A DNA stretch of 64,000 nt from Aulostomus chinensis. Its lineage: Eukaryota > Chordata > Actinopteri > Syngnathiformes > Aulostomidae. Shown piece by piece: positions 10,569-20,469 of this stretch. Under the pieces are notes generated by a model that saw nothing but the letters and a program-made list of their open reading frames with translations, had not been told where the DNA came from and ran no database searches. How positions within the stretch are numbered: position 1 is the stretch's first letter; every line of letters starts with the position of its first letter. The stretch is taken from assembly GCA_037954235.1 (NCBI GenBank), contig JBBMOA010000011.1, forward strand, positions 29,730,325-29,794,324, given 5' to 3'. The position numbers were made by a program, and so were the translations under genes.

Positions 10569-10986
10569 AAATGTCGTCTCGACATTCCGTATGTCCCAGA
10601 GCCCTCATGTCTTCAACACTCGAGTAATAGTCACAGATACCAGGAGTCAGTGTACATCTTCAAGGATACCGTTCTGCTCAAAGTCAGTAGTTCAGCATCA
10701 CATGTATCTCCCAGTTCCACGTAATGTGTCCATAGCTGATATCATCGTGCACTATGAAAATCTGCTTTTGTTCTGCGCTCAGTAGCGGGAAATGTGCATC
10801 CCCACTGATAGGTTGTTACGTCTTCCCTGTGCTATAACTCAGTAGGAGTGACCAACATTTTATGTTATATTACCATGTACGCAAAACATGTATGAAATGT
10901 CACTGATCTTAAGTGTCTGGCATTCAAATAAAACAAAATAGATTGCACCCACTGAACAATTCTCTTAATCTTAAATCTGAACTTCA
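10569..10986. other. 3' internal non-coding region of Gypsy-like element
   Basis: No coding motif was seen. The stretch lies between the truncated pol and the polypurine tract. The missing RNase H-integrase part would have been here. Confidence 0.5.
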
Positions 10987-13318
10987 CTAGTGTCTAGGAG
11001 TGATGCTGGGCTGTCCCAGTGAGTCATAGGTGAGTATCGCCTGATCTGATTTTATCCGTCTTCCCATCTTGCTCTTTCCTTTCCCCTTGGGCTTTCCCTC
11101 TGGTGCTTTCTCAACCACTAGCAGGCTATACAGTGGCTTGGCAATGCGCGAGAAGTTGGGAATATACTGCCTGTAGTAGGATAAGAATCCCAGTAGTCTT
11201 CTTAGGTCCCCCACAGTTGCAGGTGTCCTGTCCTTCAGAGCTTGCACTGGGGCTAACTCAGCAGGGTCCATTGTGTAGCCTTCTTTTGTCACAATCTTGC
11301 CCAGAAACTTCACACTATCCTTGAACACATCGCACTTCCACGGCGTCAGCTTGACTCCATGTTGTTGGTAGCGCTGTAAAACTGCCCGCAGAGCTTGCAA
11401 GTGGTCCTCGAAGGTGCAACTGTGCACAAGATTGTCGTCGAGATACGGCTGACATGATTCATCCCGGAGTCCCACCAAGCATTCTTCCATGCGTCGTTGA
11501 AATTCTGCAGGGGCTGAGGACAGTCCAAAGGAGATCCGCACCCATTCATATCGACCCCAGGGTGTAATAAAAGCTGCGAGTGGTTGACTGCTCTCATCCA
11601 GGTAGCCCTGGTGGTATGCCTTCCCCTGGTCAAGGACAGAAAACCATGCACTTACAGTTAAGCTGTTCAGCATGTCTTGCACACGGGGAATGGGGTGACG
11701 GTCAGGGATAGACTTCCAGTTCAGCTCCCGATAATCGCAGCATAGACGGAGGCTGCCACCCTTCTTACGTACACAGACGATGGGTGAGCAGTAAGGAGAT
11801 CTAGACTTCTTTATCCATCCTCTGTTCAATAAATCTTCTAGATACTCCTTGACTTCTTTGTGTAATGGCTTGGGCACTGATGTGTAGGTGCGCTTGACTG
11901 GGGTGGTGTCATTCAGTCTTATTTTGAGCTTAAGGGAGGGAATGCTCCCCACATCATCATCATTTCTGGAAAACGCTTTGCTCTCTTCTCTCAGCAGTTG
12001 TTTCACCATCCTCTGCTTCTCTGGTGACAGGTGGTCTATGGACACCGGGGGGTCCCACTCGCCTCCACTTTTGTATGCCACAGCCACTTCACCTCTTTTC
12101 TTGTCTGTCTGTTTCAGTATAGTCTCTTCCATCAGCACATCCCCTGAACTTTGGTTCACGTCGACTGGTCTTACATCTGCAGGATACACGGCTTTGATCT
12201 TCTGTACCTGGCCCAACACTGTGCGGGGGTTGAGAGTGATGTCATAACAGGCGTCATTTGTTACTGGGATTGTGACATGGGACCATGCTCCTCTCTGCAG
12301 GTGAATGATGGTTTCGGTAACGTTCAGACCATCCGGCCATTTGGAACTCTCATCGGGCTCGAATACTACTTCCTGTTTAGTGGAAAGGGGGCTTGTTCGC
12401 ACGCTGCACTTGATCTCCTTTGTCTTGCCAGCTGGTATGACTGCATGACGTCGTCCGACCCTGACCACTCCTTCTTTAGTGTCTATGTTGCTGTTTTGGA
12501 GTAGCTGTGTCAGCACTTCGATTCTGTTACAGTCAAAGGAGAAAGATTCACTCAGTATCTTGGTGGTGACATCAGGCTGTTTCTCCATTCCACACTTTAC
12601 TAGCTTTTCAATCACATTGTAGCCAATTATGGGCTCTGCTGGTACTCTCGGGTCATGGGCAATGAGCACAGGTACACTGAGTTCTGGGTTTGAGGTGTCA
12701 CCTGATTCAAGCTGGAACTTCACTTCCACCCAACCTGCAAAAGGTATGGCTGTCTGATTTACTGCCTTCCCAAGCACTGTGCCTGATTCCAGGAGTTCAT
12801 CTATGCTGCGCACAGTTGTGTGTGGTAGGTGATTTCTTCTCCATTTTTCACTCATCATGCTCACCTGTGACCCGGTGTCCCAAATGGCTTGTGTTGTCAC
12901 TCCATTAATGGAACAGTCGACCATACACTTCTTCCCAATGAGACTCAGCAATTTTGAATGGCGCTGTGTGGAAAGGTGACTCACATAGGTGGCGCCTTCC
13001 TCTTCTGCTGACCCCCATGGCTCTGACTCAGATGACTCCATCTCCTCTAGCTGGCTGATCCGTTCACGTAGCAGCTTATGCACATCCTCGCTTTGTTCAT
13101 TTTGGCTCTGGGAGGGTGCATTTAGTGGCATGACAGTGTGGCCTGTGAAAGCTGCTTCATCATGGTTGCCCGTTGGCTTCCGTGGGCCTCTGCAGCCCCT
13201 TGAGACATGCCCTGATTGGCCACATTTGAAACAGTGTTCACAGTGATCACCCACCCCACTGGAGTTTTTCCTCAGTCGATGTGAGGGTCTAAGGGCAGAG
13301 GATGTTGTTATGATGCCA
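10987..13318 (-). pseudogene. Gypsy-like pol: zinc knuckle, protease, reverse transcriptase
   Basis: This minus-strand frame is open for nearly 780 codons. In order it has a CCHC knuckle (CFKCGQSGHVSRGC, about residues 36-49 of the open frame), an aspartic protease with IWDTGSQ (D near 154), and an RT. The RT shows LRLCCDYRELN, FSVLDQGKAYHQ (D near 570), ISFGLSSAPAEFQRRM and catalytic YLDD (632-635), then LRRLLGFLSYYRQYI. It stops soon after, without RNase H or integrase; the tail QAILTYDSLGQPS probably marks the deletion edge. It has no ATG of its own and is in the same frame as gag. Confidence 0.88.
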
Positions 13319-13386
13319 TGTGAAGCCCTTTGAGACAAACTGTTTGTGAAAACGGGCTATACAAATAAAATTGCCTTGCCTTGCCC
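13319..13386 (+). repeat. Short LINE 3'-tail fragment inserted in gag
   Basis: GTGAAGCCCTTTGAGAC, GGGCTATACAAATAAAATTG and a (CCTTG)n tail are a typical fish LINE/SINE 3' end. It sits between the gag C-terminus and the zinc knuckle. It introduces the stop that ends gag near 13357 and splits an otherwise continuous frame. No convincing TSD was found. Confidence 0.6.
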
Positions 13387-14718
13387 ACTGTCTTGACAGG
13401 CTTTACATCCTCTCCTTGTATTCCATCTAGGTGGTGCACGGGGACCCGCTGGTGAGTTGTGCATGCTTTTTCTCATTTCCTCCACTTCTTGTTTTAGTTG
13501 TTTTACCACTTCATACAGTTCAGTGTCCCTATCACTCGTTGCTGCCGTCCTTTTAAGCCCTTTGGTGTTCTTTGCTGCAGCTGAGTGATCTTGGACCTCT
13601 GGCCGAGCTTCTGCACCGCCATGACTCTGCTGATGAATTCCCACTTCTGTCTGCATCTCATGCACTTTTGTTATTTTACTGCTCGCATTCTTTTTCAGCT
13701 TATTCTGTCTTTCCAAATCAGTACTGGCTGCTTCATTCATCTTTTCAATTAGGGTTTCATCTGTGACTGTCAGATCATCCAGAAAAGTCTTTAGTTGGAA
13801 CTTGATATTGTCACTGATGAGCCCTGTGCTGACGGACCTCCGGAATCTGCGGTGTATGACTTCTAGGCTGTATCGTTCATCTGTTCCTGGTTCCTTAGCC
13901 GCCAGCAGTAGTCTTTCTTTTAACTCCATCGCCCTGAACAGAAAGTTTTGTGGGGATTCACGGCTGTCCTGTGTGATATCCACCAGCCAGTGGTACAGGT
14001 CAGTGGAGCTCTCTTCCTTGAAGTGTCCTTTAAGAATTGTTCTCAGTTGGGGAAGAGTGAGGTCACTTTTTATTTCCAACATGTCCCTGATGCTGAGGCC
14101 TGGGCTAATGGCTTCTACTACGCCTTCCGTAATTTCAGCTTCAGAGTGTCCCTTGTTCAAGCCCATATCAATTTGATGCATCAGGTTTGTGAATGAGAGC
14201 TTTTCTTTTTGACCCCTCTCTCCAATCTGTCCATGAATCCTGAACTCACTCCGTATTGTCACTTCAGGCAGTCTGTTTAATGGTGGCTGCTGCACCACAT
14301 CTTGCTGAGCAGGAGGCCAACTTGTTTTGTTTTTTTCTACTTTCTCACTCAAGCGTTTTATTTCTTCACTGAGTTGTTGTGTTGATGACTGAAAACTCAA
14401 CTGTAGGCCTGCATATCGTTCTCAGAGACTGGCAAGTTCAGCCGCTTACTTATCCATGAGCGGTTCTAGTTCTGATGACTGTCCTTGCTCCATCTCCTTT
14501 ATTAATTTTAGTAGCTTATTTAAGCAAAATATTGCTACATCTTCTTCTTCTTTTTCGATTATAATGTCAATAGATTCATTGATAAGGCGGAGCAGCAGGT
14601 GCCTCTTGGCTTCCTTTTCAAATGACACTTTAATTTCAATGCACACCGTCTTCAATTGCTCCACACGCAGGTCCAATAGCTTCTCACCCACTTGGTCTTG
14701 CAATTCTTCCAGTGCCAT
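13387..14718 (-). pseudogene. Gypsy-like gag polyprotein, interrupted
   Basis: Gag would form the retrotransposon's particle and bind its RNA. The ATG at 14718 (MALEELQDQVGEKLLDLRVE) is the first after the LTR and primer site. An acidic helical N-terminal part runs to a TAA at 14446, with a TGA near 14420. Reading resumes in the same frame through SFQSSTQQLSEEIKRLSEKV, a capsid-like region (SFTNLMHQIDMGLNKGHSEA, LPQLRTILKGHFKEES, LYHWLVDITQDSRESPQNF) and RGCKACQDSGQ. It then breaks at the small insertion at 13319-13386. Gag and pol therefore share one frame, as in elements with a single gag-pol ORF. Confidence 0.8.
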
Positions 14719-14766
14719 TTTCTCTTTCAGTGTCCAGTTTCATCCACGTTGAGGCACGACTCCACT

Positions 14767-14788
14767 CCTGGCTAGCTCGCCAATTTTT
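14767..14788 (-). promoter_or_regulatory. Candidate primer binding site of Gypsy-like element
   Basis: On the minus strand, AAAATTGGCGAGCTAGCCAG follows directly after the 5' LTR end TGTAACA. A TGG-initiated stretch here is where the tRNA primer would anneal. The tRNA was not identified. Confidence 0.5.
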
Positions 14789-15449
14789 GTTACACACTTG
14801 AATAGAAATGATAATTCCAGTGTGCGGGAATAAGGTTTTATTTTCTTGTTCTGTAAAAACACGGACAAAATGCACATGAGCAACACTAGCACTCATTGAA
14901 AACTCCGGTCCTTTCTTTTTAACATATCACCATATCAAAAATAGTGCAAAACAATAAAGGTGCATTTTCTGGTAAGCATAAAATATCAATAATCAATACT
15001 CTCTTGTATCAAATAAATCGAAATTCACATTACTATAACAGTACATTTTTCTTCTTGTAAGTAAGTAAGGCTTTATTTGTATAGCACCTTTCATACAAGG
15101 GTTGCAACTCAAAGTGCTTCACATAGAATCAAACAGTGATTATTAAAAATAATAAAAGGCATTTAGAAATGATTAAAGACAAGCATGCAGCAGAGATGAA
15201 CAAATTAAAAACAGGCCTGAAATAACAGCTTTAAAGATTCTTCTAAGACGTGATGTAACACTTTTCAAAGCAACGGTTCACTTATCATGTCCTGTCTCTC
15301 TTTAAGAGACTGTATAGCTAAGTATTACGAAGAAATCCTCACTTTTTCAGGTTTTTACTAAAAAATAAAATAGAAATAAAAAATAAAATAGATTATTAAG
15401 TTAATAAAATGCATTAGAAAGTGCGCTAGCTGAAGGCTAAAAATGTGCA

Positions 15450-15835
15450 CTACTTGAAGGCTAGGGTGAAAAGATGCGTTTTTAGCTTTCTTTGAAAGAT
15501 GGCTGTCGAGCTGGCTTTCCTGATATCGATAGGCAGTGTATTCCATAATTTTGGGGCATAGATCACAAAGGCTGCACTTCCGATTTTCTTCTGGCAATAA
15601 CTAGACGCATCTAATAAGCCCGCATTTGCTGACCGCAGCGTTCTTGGGGGCGCATAGTTGGCAATGGAGTTGGCTATGTATTCTGGTCCTTGGTCGTTGA
15701 GGGTTTTGTATATAAGGAGGAGGACTTTGAAGTCAATTCTGAAAGTCACTGGGAGCCAGTGTAGGGCAGCCAGGACTGGTGTGATATGTTCTCTTCTTTT
15801 GGTTTTCGTTAAAAGTCTTGCTGCAGAGTTTGGAT
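15450..15835 (-). pseudogene. LINE RT C-terminal fragment
   Basis: The minus-strand translation gives REHITPVLAALHWLPV, FRIDFKVLLLIYKTLND, APPRTLRSANAGLL and APKLWNTLPIDIRKA. This is the usual C-terminal tail of L2-like RTs, beyond the catalytic core. One base is missing near LQLIQ-NSAAR at the deletion junction. No start and no catalytic domain are present. Confidence 0.75.
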
Positions 15836-16107
15836 GAGCTGAAGTGCATTCAGATCCTTGAGTCGCCTTAGCAGTTTGTCAATATCACGTTCCAGTAGTA
15901 CTGACTCATGATTCCTGATATCATTTGCTCCAGCATGTATAATAATGTTGTTGACACTTTTGTGGTTAGATAGAATGCTTGACATTTTTTCTGTTATATC
16001 ACAGATCACTGCATTGGGGAAGCAATATATTTTAGTGTTGCTTCTGTCAATTTTAATTTGCTTCACAGTGGAGTCGCCAATGACTAGGGTTTTGACTGTA
16101 GTCATAC

Positions 16108-16120
16108 CTTGGGGGGTCTA
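16108..16120 (+). repeat. TSD of Penelope fragment, left copy (CTTGGGGGGTCTA)
   Basis: This 13-bp sequence recurs exactly at 16681-16693. Confidence 0.85.
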
Positions 16121-16680
16121 TCAAACCAAAACAAACAGCCAAACAGCCAACCAAACAGCCCCTCAACAAGCGCATGGCCCAACATAGAAGAGCCAACTCT
16201 GGAGGACAGGACTCAGCGGTTTTCCTCCACCTCAAGGAGGAAAGCCACTCCTTCCAGGACGATCATGTCCAAATCCTCGACAGAGAGGACAGATGGTTTG
16301 AAAGAGGAGTTAAAGAAGCCATCCACGTCAGGATAGAGAAACCATCTTTGAACAGAGGAGGTGGACTGCGACATTTCCTTTCACCTATTTACAACCAAGT
16401 CCTTTCAAAACTTCCCCAAAGAGCTCAGCTGAAAGACCCATGTGGAACGGCTGATGCCAGCACAGCCCATTAGCATCTGAGTGGTCGGTGAAACCCCCTA
16501 ACGACCACCCCTGAAACTCCCTGACACCGCACAATGACTGTCGTTTGGGGAGGCCAGGTGAGTCTCGGGAGGGTCGTTTCCACCACAATAGCACTGACCA
16601 CTCCCACATAGGCTTATAAGCTGGATTTTACTTTGCTTCGATCTACGATGACCTGGATGAATGAGAACCTACACAGACAT
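16121..16680 (+). mobile_element. Penelope-like element fragment, nested in LINE ORF1
   Basis: This 560-bp, 5'-truncated copy belongs to the same family as 4689-6342 and is flanked by an exact 13-bp TSD. It contains the end of the GIY-YIG endonuclease and the 3' UTR, ending CCTACACAGACAT like the copy at 6342. It lacks the segment with the hairpin seen at 6225-6259. It is the innermost, hence youngest, insertion of this stack. Confidence 0.88.
16174..16473 (+). pseudogene. PLE endonuclease C-terminal fragment
   Basis: An open frame of about 100 residues from MAQHRRANSGGQDSAVFL to DPCGTADASTAH matches the C-terminal half of the PLE endonuclease at 5749-6048 almost identically. The catalytic GIY-YIG strand (VYAVRC...YIGET) lies upstream of the truncation and is missing, so this cannot be active. 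Confidence 0.85.
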
Positions 16681-16693
16681 CTTGGGGGGTCTA
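16681..16693 (+). repeat. TSD of Penelope fragment, right copy
   Basis: CTTGGGGGGTCTA, identical to 16108-16120. Confidence 0.85.
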
Positions 16694-18383
16694 TGCTCTC
16701 TCTGTAGTCTTGTTTTCATTCCTCATCGCCTCTGGGTTGGATTTCTGCACTGACTTGGCTTTGTGGAGCTCAGTGGTGGAGGTCTGCGCTCTCTCTGGAC
16801 ATTTTTGTCCTTTTCTCTCTTCATGGTTTGATTGTTTAGGGCAAGCTTGTGCCTTGTTTCTCGTGGTGCGTGTCTGTTGTCTGTTTCCAGTTGATGACGT
16901 GTCGTTAGCATTAGCATTTTTAGCATTTGCCGGCCATTTATTTGCATGATTTAGGCTTGGCCATCTGTGTGGTGTATCTATCTCCAGGCGGTTTGAGTGA
17001 TACTCTGCAGTCGCGGGAAACGTGATAGTAAGATTGTCTCTTACCGGACGGGTGGAGAATGAGACGTGTCTCGATGTCATCGCCTCCTTGTGCTTTGTAT
17101 GGGCCATGCTAGCAGTGCTAACGTCAGTAGCAGCATTTCCTGGCTTCTTTACCGTATTTGTCACGCGAGCAGTGTTCTCTGTTTGATTTAGAGAGTCTTT
17201 CAAATAGAAGATTGATGTTTCTAGCGCTACAATCCTCCGTTGGTACCTGGTGCAGTCTTGGCATGTCATTTTTTTTTAAGCCGGGATTGGCAGATCTAGG
17301 CTAATTAGCCACCGGCTAACCACGAAGGCTTCTAACACTAAAAGTTCAGTTTCCAATTTTAATCCGTATTCCTTGGCAGAGTTTCAGTTCGTCGAAGCCG
17401 CTATTCTTTATGAAGAGAGCTATCAGCAGAAAAATGCAAAGAATGTAGAAAAATATGCAAGCACGCAGCGAAGCAGATAGCAAAAATCTTGTAAACAAAA
17501 TAAAGAATATCCTTGGCATCCTCTCACATTACCAAAAATACCACTCTTTCCCCAAAACGAAATATGTCAGTGGCATTACATTACTCTGTTTAGTAGAACC
17601 ATAATAAAATCATTTTGCACAACACACCATTCACATCCCATTCATTCCAGGCTACAGGTGAGCTTCTTTACCCCACTCGACGTCACGGTAAGTAAAATAA
17701 TGAGTAAGTATATCTCATGTTACTAACCTGCATTCCACACACACATTTGCTCCACAGATACTCTCCTCCGGTTATACCTTCATTTAACATATTCCCCATT
17801 ACCTTTATACACTTTTATCTCGTCATTTCTCACCTGTAAAATCATGGACAAAATGCACATGAGCAACACTGGCACTCGTTGAAAACTCCGGTCCTTTCTG
17901 AAGAGGAAGGACCCCTGCTGTTCAACATGTGCGTTGCACAGAGAGTGTTTAGCTGCCCAAAGATCGCCCGTCCCAATGAGTGTCACTCAGAGTCATTTTA
18001 GTGTAATACCCAGAATGATAAAGTGTTTTACAACTTTAAGTAAATGTGTGTTATGTGCCACATTTTAACCACAGTCCCAAGAATAATGTAAATAGCATCC
18101 TAATAAAATTAAATGTTATATGAAACGAAATACAATAAATGAAATAATATGATGGGGGTATGCCTGTTTTAATGTAATTAATTTAATCATGTATCTCACA
18201 CAAATGACGACAATGACCCAACACGTAACTGAGAAAACACACAGGTTAAATACAAGAGGGGAAACAAGACACAGGTGGTGCAATCAACCAGGTGAGACAC
18301 ATGAGGTAATCACAGGAGGGAGGACAGGAAGACAGGACATGACTACAAAATAAAACAGGAAACACGAGACAGGGATCGTGACA

Positions 18384-18388
18384 ATGTC
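18384..18388 (-). repeat. TSD of solo LTR, right copy (ATGTC)
   Basis: ATGTC directly follows ATCGTGACA and matches 6705-6709. Confidence 0.75.
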
Positions 18389-18813
18389 GCATGACATTAG
18401 TGCACCGCAAACAGCAAATCTTCAAGCCCACGGTTCCATGCAAAAAAAAAAAAAATAGTTCTACGAGTTGATAACGCGTGGGCCATCGTTTGTGGCTGCA
18501 TGAGACTGTCGTGGAAGTCGAAGTATGAGGGCCTCAAGTTGTCACATCCTTTTTCTTACTAATAAAGTGTTCTTGTGTAAAGTGTTCTCTGGACAATCTT
18601 GATATTTGCACTACTGTTCTTTAAAGTACTACAGTATATTGTTATACCTTGTATACCTATTACTAAAAAGAAATAAAACAATGGCCCAGTGCTGGCCAGT
18701 GCCAAAATAAATAAAAGCCTGTTACCAATAGACACCTGGTCACTTTTAAACGCCCGGGGTCCACATCGATTTTGCAAAATAAATGCCCGGGCGACTAATT
18801 GGTCATTTACGGT

Positions 18814-19377
18814 GTGTGTTTATTCAAATCCAAAGCAGGGAGGTGAGATCTGATCACAGGAGACACATGAGGAGAGGCATTTTAAGGCCAAGTGTGAACA
18901 CGCTCAGCAGAGCTGACCACATGTGAGCGGGTCACATCAAGACGGATCTTAATACCAGGTGTGCACAGGGTCTCTCAGTGTACTTTGTCTTCTCAGCCCC
19001 AACGCAATTGGTTCTAATGAAGATGTACTTTTTCTCATTTTTCCAAAGCATCTCACTTTTTCAGATCTCTCGGATGTCCTTAAAAGCTGGAAATTACCAT
19101 TTCAGTAGAACAGCAGAGTAGCTCAGCAGTTGGCATTGTTGCCTTGATCATTTCAGGTGCCAGATTACTGCTGGACAGCAGTGATGTAATATAGGTGGTA
19201 CTGTCTGTTTCCAAAAGAACTCTGAGATGAGCTTTAACAAATCGTCTTCATTTATAGTTTCTCAGCAAAGTTGTCACCTCCAACAGTGTAATTCTTGGTC
19301 ACTTTAACAAGTGGCAACTGAGTTATAGTCTTCGTTTGTGGCAGATAAACTATGGCTAAATACAGTTCAGATAACTA
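18814..19377. other. Intronic DNA, no recognised gene
   Basis: No coding motif. A block at about 18840-18970 containing ATACCAGGTGTGCACA resembles 4260-4280. Confidence 0.4.
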
Positions 19378-19873
19378 GGGGCACATTTCCATTGGCTCAC
19401 TTTGGCTCAGGACTGGAGGATTGGGACCGGCATGGTTCGATACGGGTGTGTTTCCACTAGCACTGGGCACCACATCAGCGTGGGTGGACTCAACGGCTGA
19501 GAGTTCCCCAGTGTATTTTGTGTGTGACACAACAATGGACAAAATGGAGGCAGCGTTATGCCTGCTGCTTTGTCAGTGGTTTTTACTTAAACTTAAAGTG
19601 AGGGAGGACAAACAGGCGAGGCTTCAAGTGTTGAAAAAGAACACCCAAGAAAAGAATAAGAGACTTCACCGAGCGATCGACCAGTATTCCGCAGATGCTA
19701 AGATGATATGAAGTAGATGATATAAGTGGGTAAGTTGCAAGGCAAGGCGAGGCAAGGCAAGTTATGTGTTTACATCACATTTTAGTCCCCACTTGGTTTG
19801 CTTGGAACTCCAGTGGAGCAGGGAGAAAAATGATAACTTTTAGTACCACGTTGGGACCAGTGGAAACGGGGCC
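19378..19873 (+). mobile_element. Harbinger-like small DNA transposon with imperfect TIRs
   Basis: The left end GGGGCACATTTCCATTGG and the right end CCAGTGGAAACGGGGCC are imperfect inverted repeats of the kind seen in fish PIF/Harbinger elements. An open frame reading DKMEAALCLLLCQWFLLKLK, then a Lys/Arg-rich helix, spans about 19532-19711; it may be a remnant of an element protein. The TSD is not clear. Family assignment is tentative. Confidence 0.45.
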
Positions 19874-20469
19874 AAACCAACCCGACCCCACCCGACCCGA
19901 GCTGAAGTGCGCCAGAGGAAACGCAACCTAAAACACTAACTTAACCCTTGTGTCATTAAATAGAAGTAGGTGGATGTAATAGATATGATATATTTTAGGC
20001 TTCGAAAAGAATTCTTATTAGTTCAATCTGTTAGTATCAATGATTAGACTGCGACAAAGCTTAAACATTCATTTTTACTTTCCAGCAACAGTCACAAAAC
20101 CGTCAAAACTCATATATTACAATCATAATATTTTCCCAACAGAAAACCCCCAGCACAACAAACACAAAACTGAACACACAGAATTGCAAGATGAACTGGA
20201 CAGATTGTCAGTCAACACATAGCTTTGAGGGTTATTCTACTATGCACAGGACCTGGACCCTGAGAGTCAGAAGCTCTTTTTAGACAGAGAATACGGCAAA
20301 TGTACAGCTTGGTGGAGGTGGGAATTCGCCATCTTGGCTGTGTGAAATAGAGGCAGAATATTCCTCTTTCCAAAAAAAAGCTACCACTTGTGTGGATGTA
20401 AACATGTGACGTGAACCACAGCATATATGTTGGAAGAATATTTAGCCCTGTGACACAGTCTGGCAAACC

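Larger units (their letters stand above)
15850..17269 (-). pseudogene. LINE ORF1 with SGNH/GDSL-type esterase, interrupted
   Basis: ATG at 17269 opens MTCQDCTRYQRRIVALETSI, a short coiled segment of the kind that trimerises ORF1 proteins. A polar, Asn/Thr-rich middle follows to 16691, where an in-frame TAG sits next to the Penelope insertion. Across the insertion the same frame continues with TLVIGDSTVKQIKI (GDS nucleophile block), NNIIIHAGANDIRNH (G-x-N-D block) and LLERDIDKLLRRLKD. The esterase's distal catalytic part is deleted. The protein would have coated LINE RNA. Confidence 0.75.
15061..17486 (-). mobile_element. Internally deleted LINE (ORF1 plus RT tail), nested in the LTR
   Basis: Flanked by an 8-bp duplication (TCTTGTAA), this minus-strand element keeps its 5' region, ORF1 with an esterase domain, the last part of RT and the 3' end. 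The 3' end is GTAAGTAAGGCTTTATTTG as read on the plus strand. The endonuclease and catalytic RT are missing at a junction near 15835-15850. It is itself interrupted by a Penelope fragment (16121-16680). Esterase-bearing ORF1 proteins are known in L2/CR1-type LINEs, which suggests that group. Confidence 0.75.
9571..18200 (-). mobile_element. Gypsy-like LTR retrotransposon, internally deleted, two LTRs
   Basis: The LTRs are TGTTACAC...CTCACA on the plus strand. One is at 9571-10552 (982 bp); the other is at 14789-15060 plus 17495-18200. By eye they differ at roughly 13-15 positions, so the insertion looks fairly recent. The flanks share CAAA (9567-9570 and 18201-18204), a probable 4-bp TSD. Internal sequence holds gag, protease and RT, but RNase H and integrase are missing between the RT and the polypurine tract. 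The element could move only with help from a relative. Confidence 0.85.
14789..18200 (-). repeat. 5' LTR of Gypsy-like element, split by a LINE
   Basis: The LTR pieces are 14789-15060 and 17495-18200, together about 978 bp. They match 9571-10552 throughout. The split falls at TCTTGTAA, which is duplicated (15053-15060 and 17487-17494) around the nested LINE. Confidence 0.85.
6710..18383 (-). mobile_element. Solo LTR (family A), interrupted by two large insertions
   Basis: Read on the minus strand it starts TGTCACGAT and ends ATCTTGACA, the inverted termini expected of an LTR. A perfect 5-bp TSD (ATGTC) flanks it. The LTR pieces are 6710-6870, 9517-9570 and 18205-18383. Removing the LINE (6871-9516) and the Gypsy-like element (9571-18200) rejoins them. 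On the minus strand an AATAAACCTCTTT block is visible near the 3' end, and a short GGAGACGTGGCGTGA-type tandem repeat lies at about 6800-6870. Other copies are at 1-300 and 50620-50912. Confidence 0.75.
6495..18813. mobile_element. Possible inverted-repeat DNA element split by nested insertions
   Basis: ACCGTAAATGACCAATTA begins at 6495 and its reverse complement (one mismatch) ends at 18813. Both ends continue into related sequence with GCCCGG and TTTTG-AAAAT blocks. If the intervening solo LTR (6710-18383) is removed, about 640 bp remain, a plausible size for a non-autonomous DNA transposon. No TSD could be read, so this may instead be two separate copies of one repeat. Confidence 0.4.
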
